Position numbers and translations under genes: made by a program. This document shows positions 7,455-12,076 of a DNA stretch of 12,076 nucleotides, piece after piece (the stretch's first letter is position 1; each line of letters starts with the position of its first letter). A model generated the notes under the pieces. It was not told the DNA's origin. It worked only from the letters and a program-made list of their open reading frames with translations, and made no database searches. The DNA is taken from positions 1 through 12,076 of the forward strand of contig CAJQOB010000156.1 of the NCBI GenBank assembly GCA_905479845.1, written 5' to 3'. This DNA is from an uncultured Flavobacteriales bacterium (GTDB lineage: Bacteria; Bacteroidota; Bacteroidia; Flavobacteriales_D; Crocinitomicaceae).

Positions 7455-8222
7455 CTACCGATCACTTAAGAAAGGTAACATTTCACGAATTGAGTTTAAA
7501 CCCGCTTTATTTATAACATGGGACTGAACGGCCTCTTTTTTAACGGGTAAGGAAGTCACATTTCCCAAGGCATCAACGATTTGCGCGTTCCCTGAATAAG
7601 TGAAATTATTGGCATCCATTCCAACTCGATTTACACCGACCACAAAAGATTGGTTTTCAATTGCGCGTGCTTTCAACAGAGCGTTCCAATGAGCGGATCG
7701 TTTTTCCGGCCAGTTCGCAACGTATACAATCAGGTCGTATGCGGGCTCACCATTTTCTTCAATTCTGTTCCGAACAATCTCTGGAAATCGTAGGTCATAG
7801 CATATTTGCAACTGGATGTTCCAGCCCTTCCAAGAAACGATTTGTTCCTTTTTTCCTGCGGTGAAGAAATCGTTTTCTTTTGCTAGACCAAAGGTTTTTC
7901 GCTTATCGTATGTTTTGACCTCTCCAGATGGAAAAACGAAAACACCTCTATTATAAAAGGTGTCGTCTTCTGAAATCATTAGGGATGTGTAGAAAGCGCA
8001 ATCTTTTTCTGAAGCCATTTTTTTGAGCCACGAGATAGACTTTCCATCCATTGTTTCAGCGAGTGACGTATTCATGCTGAACGCAGTTTGAAACATTTCG
8101 GGAAGAACGATCAAATCTGTTGTATCGATGTCTGTTAAAAGTGATTGATAATGATCAAGGTTTGCCTGAACATTCTCCCAAATTTGATCAGCTTGTACGA
8201 GTGTTATGTTTAAATCGCGCAT
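7455..8222 (-). CDS. Omega-amidase (nitrilase superfamily, YafV-like)
   Basis: Omega-amidases hydrolyse the terminal amide of alpha-ketoglutaramate (and 2-oxosuccinamate) to 2-oxoglutarate (or oxaloacetate) plus ammonia in the cytosol. The 255-residue protein carries the nitrilase triad in order: Glu42 in LPEMF, Lys107 in YDKRKTFGLA, and Cys141 in QICYDLRFPE. The length and landmarks VLPEMF, YDKR, CYDLRFP, YVANWP..R..HW..LL.ARAIENQ and NRVG.D.N match the E. coli YafV type closely. Its ATG lies inside the end of the aminotransferase gene, a 13-base overlap in another frame (ATGCGCGATTTAA contains that gene's stop). This implies coupled translation. The pairing suggests it removes the alpha-ketoglutaramate made when glutamine is the amino donor, making the transamination irreversible. 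Family confidence is high; the exact physiological substrate is inferred. Confidence 0.93.
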   Translation of the reverse strand: MRDLNITLVQADQIWENVQANLDHYQSLLTDIDTTDLIVLPEMFQTAFSMNTSLAETMDGKSISWLKKMASEKDCAFYTSLMISEDDTFYNRGVFVFPSGEVKTYDKRKTFGLAKENDFFTAGKKEQIVSWKGWNIQLQICYDLRFPEIVRNRIEENGEPAYDLIVYVANWPEKRSAHWNALLKARAIENQSFVVGVNRVGMDANNFTYSGNAQIVDALGNVTSLPVKKEAVQSHVINKAGLNSIREMLPFLSDR

Positions 8223-9337
8223 AATTTTTTGGCTGCTTGTTGAAGTGTTTCTTGATCTTTTGCGAAGCAGAATCGAATTACCTGCTGATCTGATCCGTCT
8301 CCGTTGAAGACAGATGTTGGAATCGCGGCGACTCCGTATTTGGTCGTAAGTGTTTTACAAAACTCGACATCGGACTCCTGAGAAATATCCGAATAACGAG
8401 CCGTTTGAAAGTATGTTCCATCGCAGGGTAATAGCTCAAATCTGCTATCTGCCATCAATGATTGGAAGAGGTCTCGTTTTTCTTGATAGAACTTTCCGAG
8501 GGCTTGAACATTTACCATCGGCAGGTAATCAGCTAAAACCGCCTGAGCGACACTGTTCACACTAAACACGTTGAACTGGTGCACTTTCTTGATTTCTACC
8601 ATCAATGAAGCTGGTGCAGTTAAGTAGCCCATTTTCCATCCAGTAATGTGAAATGTTTTTCCAAATGAAGAAACGGTAATCAATTTGTCAAAAATACTTT
8701 CGTAGGTATGCGCTGAAATGTGCTTTTGCTCGAAAGTGATGAACTCGTACACTTCATCAGACAAGACTAGTAAGTTCGGGTGTTTCAATATCAGTTGTTC
8801 CAATGTGTCCATATCCGACCTGCTCCAAGTTCTACCTGAGGGATTGTGAGGATTATTGGTAATGATCATGCGCGTTTTATCCGTAACAGCGTTTTCAATG
8901 GCTTCCCAATTTGGCAGGAAATCAGCGTCTAATCGAATGCGAACGGGTACTCCTCCGCACAGGGTAATGGTTGGTTCGTAGCAATCGTAGCTAGGATCCA
9001 AAATGATCACTTCATCTCCTTTTTCGATTAAAGCAGTAATTGCCGTAAAGATACCTTGGGTTGCTCCAGCCGTGACAAGAATTTCCTCTGTGGGATTAAG
9101 TCTTCTATTATAATTTGATTCAATCAATTCTGCTATTTCAATAAGAAGTCTCGGATTTCCAGGCATTGGAGCGTACTGATGAACATCTTCACTTACTTTT
9201 CGTTGATACAGCTCAATGAGTTTAGGATCGACCGGAAAGTTCGGAAACCCTTGTGACAAATTGATGGCATTGCTTTCGGTAGCCAATTTGGACATTACTG
9301 AGAAAATAGTGGTTCCAATGTGAGGAAGTTTTGACAT
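8210..9337 (-). CDS. PLP-dependent aminotransferase, methionine/glutamine type (YbdL-like)
   Basis: This is a class I/II (fold type I) aminotransferase of 375 residues. Visible landmarks are NLSQGFPNFP (about 26-35), QYAPMPGNP.L (about 54-64), the GATQG cofactor-phosphate turn (91-95), NNPHNPSGR with Asn165, SDEVYE with Asp194, the Schiff-base Lys227 in SSFGKTFHITGWKMGY, and a late IRFCFAK arginine. The combination resembles methionine aminotransferase YbdL and glutamine transaminase K/kynurenine aminotransferase I. These enzymes favour methionine, glutamine and aromatic substrates. It likely converts 4-methylthio-2-oxobutanoate to methionine with glutamine as donor, or the reverse. It is first in a two-gene operon and its end overlaps the omega-amidase start by 13 bases. 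The plus-strand gene at 9479 is divergent from it; I saw no convincing promoter in the 141-base gap for this strand. Substrate preference is inferred from family and neighbour. Confidence 0.93.
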   Translation of the reverse strand: MSKLPHIGTTIFSVMSKLATESNAINLSQGFPNFPVDPKLIELYQRKVSEDVHQYAPMPGNPRLLIEIAELIESNYNRRLNPTEEILVTAGATQGIFTAITALIEKGDEVIILDPSYDCYEPTITLCGGVPVRIRLDADFLPNWEAIENAVTDKTRMIITNNPHNPSGRTWSRSDMDTLEQLILKHPNLLVLSDEVYEFITFEQKHISAHTYESIFDKLITVSSFGKTFHITGWKMGYLTAPASLMVEIKKVHQFNVFSVNSVAQAVLADYLPMVNVQALGKFYQEKRDLFQSLMADSRFELLPCDGTYFQTARYSDISQESDVEFCKTLTTKYGVAAIPTSVFNGDGSDQQVIRFCFAKDQETLQQAAKKLCAI

Positions 9338-9426
9338 AGAATTCCGTTTTGAGTAAAAATAAGAAAAAGCACTTGTGTGGCATGGCTACGGAACCAGCAA
9401 CTTAACAGACGTTTAACAACATAAAG

Positions 9427-9457
9427 TTGCAATCAGATAACATTGCTTGTATTTTAG
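9427..9457 (+). promoter_or_regulatory. Candidate promoter for the 9479 gene
   Basis: A TTG at 9427-9429 is followed after 20 bases by TATTTTAG at 9450-9457, one mismatch from TAnnTTTG. The start would fall near 9464, leaving a leader of about 15 bases before the ATG at 9479. This is the usual short-leader layout for this phylum. The rest of the 9338-9478 divergent gap shows nothing else I can support. Confidence 0.4.
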
Positions 9458-9478
9458 GGTACTAATTAACAGTTACAT

Positions 9479-10012
9479 ATGAATACGAGATCAATAATTG
9501 TAGGAATTTTCAGCTTGTGTTTGATCACGGGGTCTGCTTTTGGACAAGAACAAAAAGTTGTCGAAAGTGCTCCTGCTAATGCCGAGGAAGTGAAGAACAT
9601 CAAAAAAGAAATTCGCAAAGAGGTGCGGATGGAAGATAATGATGGTGTGAAGGTTTTGACAATTGTGACGGATGATAACGGTATGATCACTGAAGAGGTG
9701 TTTGAGGGTGAGGCGGCAGATGCGAAGCTCGCTGAGTTGATGCCGCAAATGGAAGATGTAACAATCGAACAGGAAAGAGTGGAAGAAAGAGTCGAGGTGG
9801 AAGTTGATGATAACGGAAACCTGAAATCCGTAAAGGTGAAGACATCAAGAAATGGAGAAGAGACGATTGAGATTTTGGAAGGTGTGGCTGCTCAGAAAAA
9901 GCTAGAAGAAATTAACGCTCACGTGAGGAATGAGATTGAAGGTGAAAAAAAAGTTGTTAAGAAGAAAGTTAAGCGTGTTAACGCAAAGGAAATTGAAGGA
10001 GTAGACAACTAG
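9479..10012 (+). CDS. Exported charged protein with an internal duplication
   Basis: The 177-residue product begins with a signal peptide (hydrophobic 6-20, cleavage likely after SAFG at 22) and is otherwise very rich in Glu, Lys and Val. It contains two related units. Unit 1 (about 45-90) reads VRMEDNDGVKVLTIV, then DDNGMITEEVFEGEAADAKL. Unit 2 (about 100-146) reads VEVEVDDNGNLKSVKV, then NGEETIEILEGVAAQKKL. Both follow the pattern of strand, DNG turn, strand, (E)x-EGxAAxxKLxE helix, like a small PepSY-type beta-beta-helix fold, though I cannot assign a family. The C-terminus is a basic stretch (KKVVKKKVKRV) ending KEIEGVDN. It has its own candidate promoter, and a strong hairpin follows 20 bases after its stop. 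No enzyme motif is seen; periplasmic location is inferred and function is unknown. Confidence 0.85.
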   Translation: MNTRSIIVGIFSLCLITGSAFGQEQKVVESAPANAEEVKNIKKEIRKEVRMEDNDGVKVLTIVTDDNGMITEEVFEGEAADAKLAELMPQMEDVTIEQERVEERVEVEVDDNGNLKSVKVKTSRNGEETIEILEGVAAQKKLEEINAHVRNEIEGEKKVVKKKVKRVNAKEIEGVDN

Positions 10013-10032
10013 AAAAAACATAAATTTTCTTT

Positions 10033-10071
10033 AACCCTGATCTCATGTTTTGAGATCAGGGTTTATTTTTT
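10033..10071 (+). terminator. Rho-independent terminator after the 9479 gene
   Basis: A perfect 13-bp stem pairs 10033-10045 (AACCCTGATCTCA) with 10051-10063 (TGAGATCAGGGTT) across a 5-base loop, followed by TATTTTTT. It ends transcription of the 9479 gene. It also rules out the upstream in-frame start at 10050 for the next gene, because that would place the coding start in the hairpin. The next ATG is only 15 bases beyond the T-tract. Confidence 0.88.
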
Positions 10072-10085
10072 CGTACTTTCAACGC

Positions 10086-10379
10086 ATGATCAAACGACTT
10101 TTCCCATTACTTTTTGTTCTTGCTGCCTGCTCTGGTGAGAAAACACCGTTTTGCAAATGCATGGAAGCTGGAGACGAACTCAATGCGTACTCCGCTGAGA
10201 TTTTGGATCAATCTCAAATTGACGAAAAAGTAGAATCTAAGATGAATGAGTTGAAAGCAACGAAAGAGGAGTTGTGTAAAGACTATGAAACAATGGGAGG
10301 GGCAGAAATGCTGAAATTGAGAGAAGATTGTGCCGAAATGAATGCAAACGATGAAGCACTTCAAATGGAAGAAAAATAA
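10086..10379 (+). CDS. Small cysteine-rich lipoprotein
   Basis: I chose the ATG at 10086 because it directly gives a lipoprotein signal, MIKRLFPLLFVLAAC, with the lipobox Cys at 15. A longer in-frame start at 10050 falls in the upstream terminator and adds an unhelpful N-terminus. The mature 83 residues are acidic and mostly helical in character. They have four more cysteines (23 and 25 in FCKCME, 64 in ELCKDY, 82 in EDCAEM), enough for two disulfides in a helical hairpin. FCKCMEAGDELN resembles the opening of small Bacteroidetes lipoproteins of unknown role with a 'C.C' start. It is five bases upstream of the membrane-protein gene at 10385, so the two are probably co-transcribed. No function can be assigned. 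Confidence 0.8.
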   Translation: MIKRLFPLLFVLAACSGEKTPFCKCMEAGDELNAYSAEILDQSQIDEKVESKMNELKATKEELCKDYETMGGAEMLKLREDCAEMNANDEALQMEEK

Positions 10380-10384
10380 GACCA

Positions 10385-10708
10385 ATGCTCGGATTACTTG
10401 TCCTTTTTTTTATTGGAAAAGCCTTTTATACATTGGCTCAAAAACACAATCGTAATAAGTGGTTGTTTGCAATTCTTGGTATTGTGGTTTGCTATGGAAT
10501 GATTACGATAGGAGCATTGCTGGTAGTGTTCATTGCCATTGCTGTGAGTGGCGACGGAATACTCAATAATTCAGACACTGTTCTTGGTCTTATGGGAGTT
10601 CCTGTTGGGTTACTGTCCGCATGGTTGTTTCACCACCTGCTTCGCAAAAACTGGGAAGGGAATCCCAAAGATCAAAACTCCGACTTGTTGGATTCCTCCA
10701 ATTTTTAG
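10385..10708 (+). CDS. Small multi-pass membrane protein of unknown function
   Basis: The 107-residue product is mainly hydrophobic. A first membrane segment covers about 1-17, a long hydrophobic stretch about 26-54 (KWLFAILGIVVCYGMI onward, perhaps two short passes), and a last segment about 66-85 (LGLMGVPVGLLSAWLF). The tail (from HHLLRKNW) is polar and probably cytoplasmic. A short polar region, QKHNRNK, separates the first two segments. It follows the lipoprotein gene by five bases and so likely shares its transcript. It ends 46 bases before the convergent hemL end. I do not recognise the family; it resembles small integral membrane proteins common in Bacteroidetes, and nothing suggests transport or catalysis. 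Confidence 0.72.
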   Translation: MLGLLVLFFIGKAFYTLAQKHNRNKWLFAILGIVVCYGMITIGALLVVFIAIAVSGDGILNNSDTVLGLMGVPVGLLSAWLFHHLLRKNWEGNPKDQNSDLLDSSNF

Positions 10709-10754
10709 GCTATTCCTTCATCGAAATGATTTACTGCTTCGACAGATACTATTT

Positions 10755-12068
10755 TTACTCTCCAAGAACAGCATCCAAGGCCTCGCACATTGCAGTAGCT
10801 GCAACATCCAAATGTTCTTTCGTGTGTGCTTGTGAAATGAAACCAACTTCATACCCACTTGGCCCAATGTAAACCCCTCTGCTGATCAATTCATTGAACA
10901 ACTTGCGGAACCCATCCATTTTAGGATCGATTTGATCTGCTTTGCGAATGCTCTTCTTTCCGTCAAATGACAACCAGAAGATAGACCCAACCGTAACGAG
11001 CTCAAAATTGTATCCTTTTGACGAAGCGTGATCATTGATCTTATTTACGAAGTATAGAGTTCGCTCTCGTTGATCTTCGTAGAATCCAGGTTGAGCGCAT
11101 TCCGTTAACTGAGCAATTCCTGCCGCCATCGCAACGGGATTTCCAGAAAGCGTCCCTGCTTGATAAACCGGTCCGTCAGGAGAAACATGAGCCATTATTT
11201 CCGCACGAGCACCATACGCCCCAACAGGAAGTCCACCACCTATAATTTTACCGTAGGTGATGATGTCTGGAGTAATTCCTAGTAATTCAGAAGCACCATT
11301 GAACCCAACGCGGAATCCTGAAATTACTTCATCGAAGAAAAGCAGAACACCATTTGCAGTGCATAAATCTCTCAATTCTTGAAGGAATGTTGTCTCTTGA
11401 AGAAGCAAACCGTTGTTTGCAGGAATAGGTTCGATAATCGCACACGCTAATTCATCACTGTACTTTTCAAAACATACTTTCAAAGCCTCCAAATCATTCA
11501 AGGGAACAACCAAGGTTTCTGCTGCATATTCCTCAGGAACACCAGCACTTGATGAGGTTCCGAAAGTAGCCAATCCACTTCCTGCTTTTACCAACATTGA
11601 ATCAACGTGTCCGTGGTAACAACCTTCAAACTTCAAGACTTTCTTCTTTCCGGTATATCCTCTTGCCAATCTCAGTGCAGACATTACCGCCTCAGTTCCA
11701 GAACTTACAAAGCGAATTTTATCGATGTATGGATTACGTGATAAAATCAATTCTGCCAATTCGTTTTCCAAGACAGTTGGTGCACCGAAGCTCGCTCCAT
11801 TTTGAAGTGCAGCAACAATTCCGTCATACACTTTTGGGTTATTGTGTCCCAAGATAAGCGGTCCCCAACTACAGCAAAAATCGATGTATTTATTTCCATC
11901 TTCATCCCAGATATTACAGCCGTCTCCTTTTTTGATAAAAATAGGAGATCCATCTACCGATTTAAAGGCGCGAACGGGCGAGTTTACACCTCCAGGAAAA
12001 TATGTTTTTGATGTTTCATAAAGAGCATCAGATGTGCTTCGATTCAATGATGTTGTTGTTGATTCCAT
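10755..12068 (-). CDS. hemL: Glutamate-1-semialdehyde 2,1-aminomutase
   Basis: HemL converts glutamate-1-semialdehyde to 5-aminolevulinate, the last step of the C5 route into tetrapyrrole (heme) synthesis, using pyridoxamine/pyridoxal phosphate in the cytosol. The 437-residue protein shows the family's landmarks: FPGGVNSPVRAF (24-35), SWGPLILGH (67-75), SSGTEA (122-127), CYHGHVD (150-156), FFDEVISGFRVG with Asp246, and the PLP Lys274 in TYGKIIGGGLPVGAYG. GTLSGNP and the late GVYIGPSGYEVGF-SQAHT end complete it. Length is close to the usual 425-430 plus a short N-terminal extension. The ATG at 12066-12068 leaves only eight bases of window, so promoter and upstream neighbours are not visible. 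It converges with the small membrane-protein gene; I saw no clear hairpin between them. The glycine-rich loop and insertion distinguish it from ornithine or acetylornithine aminotransferases. Confidence 0.96.
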   Translation of the reverse strand: MESTTTSLNRSTSDALYETSKTYFPGGVNSPVRAFKSVDGSPIFIKKGDGCNIWDEDGNKYIDFCCSWGPLILGHNNPKVYDGIVAALQNGASFGAPTVLENELAELILSRNPYIDKIRFVSSGTEAVMSALRLARGYTGKKKVLKFEGCYHGHVDSMLVKAGSGLATFGTSSSAGVPEEYAAETLVVPLNDLEALKVCFEKYSDELACAIIEPIPANNGLLLQETTFLQELRDLCTANGVLLFFDEVISGFRVGFNGASELLGITPDIITYGKIIGGGLPVGAYGARAEIMAHVSPDGPVYQAGTLSGNPVAMAAGIAQLTECAQPGFYEDQRERTLYFVNKINDHASSKGYNFELVTVGSIFWLSFDGKKSIRKADQIDPKMDGFRKLFNELISRGVYIGPSGYEVGFISQAHTKEHLDVAATAMCEALDAVLGE

Positions 12069-12076
12069 CTTTCTTG

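Noticed and set aside
10548..10872. Alternative plus-strand frames overlapping the membrane-protein gene end and the hemL end
   Set aside because: They cross two better-supported genes and show no protein-like features.

Overview
The window looks like a chromosomal stretch from a marine or freshwater member of the Bacteroidetes, most likely Flavobacteriales and perhaps near the Fluviicola/Crocinitomicaceae group. The evidence is type IX secretion system (T9SS) C-terminal sorting domains, low-to-moderate GC, starts without clear Shine-Dalgarno sequences, promoter-like TTG-N20-22-TAnnTTTG patterns, and housekeeping proteins of Bacteroidetes type. The genus assignment is inference only.

Region by region: (1) 81-1091, minus strand, class I fructose-1,6-bisphosphatase (fbp). 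(2) 1155-1378, a minus-strand terminator and a headless 56-codon relic of a T9SS sorting domain. (3) 1457-5394, a tightly packed plus-strand operon of three exported proteins: a tail-fibre-like coiled-coil protein, a 916-residue glycoside-hydrolase-like T9SS cargo, and a small lipoprotein. It ends in a perfect 18-bp hairpin. (4) 5485-7380, minus strand, a 631-residue choice-of-anchor-like T9SS surface protein whose 3' end is about 86% identical to the relic. (5) 7455-9337, minus strand, a methionine/glutamine-type aminotransferase overlapping an omega-amidase, which together form a glutamine transaminase-omega-amidase pair. (6) 9479-10708, plus strand, an exported charged protein with an internal duplication, a cysteine-rich small lipoprotein and a small membrane protein. 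(7) 10755-12068, minus strand, glutamate-1-semialdehyde aminomutase (hemL), convergent with the preceding genes.

The housekeeping genes (gluconeogenesis, amino-acid nitrogen/methionine salvage, tetrapyrrole synthesis) look ordinary. The most interesting structure is the three-gene export operon. It sits between two direct-repeat copies of a T9SS sorting-domain coding end, as if it had landed in, or replaced most of, one of two tandem paralogous surface-protein genes. Recombination between the repeats would remove about 4.28 kb and leave an intact surface-protein gene with its own terminator. I found no transposase, integrase, CRISPR array, tRNA or rRNA in the window.
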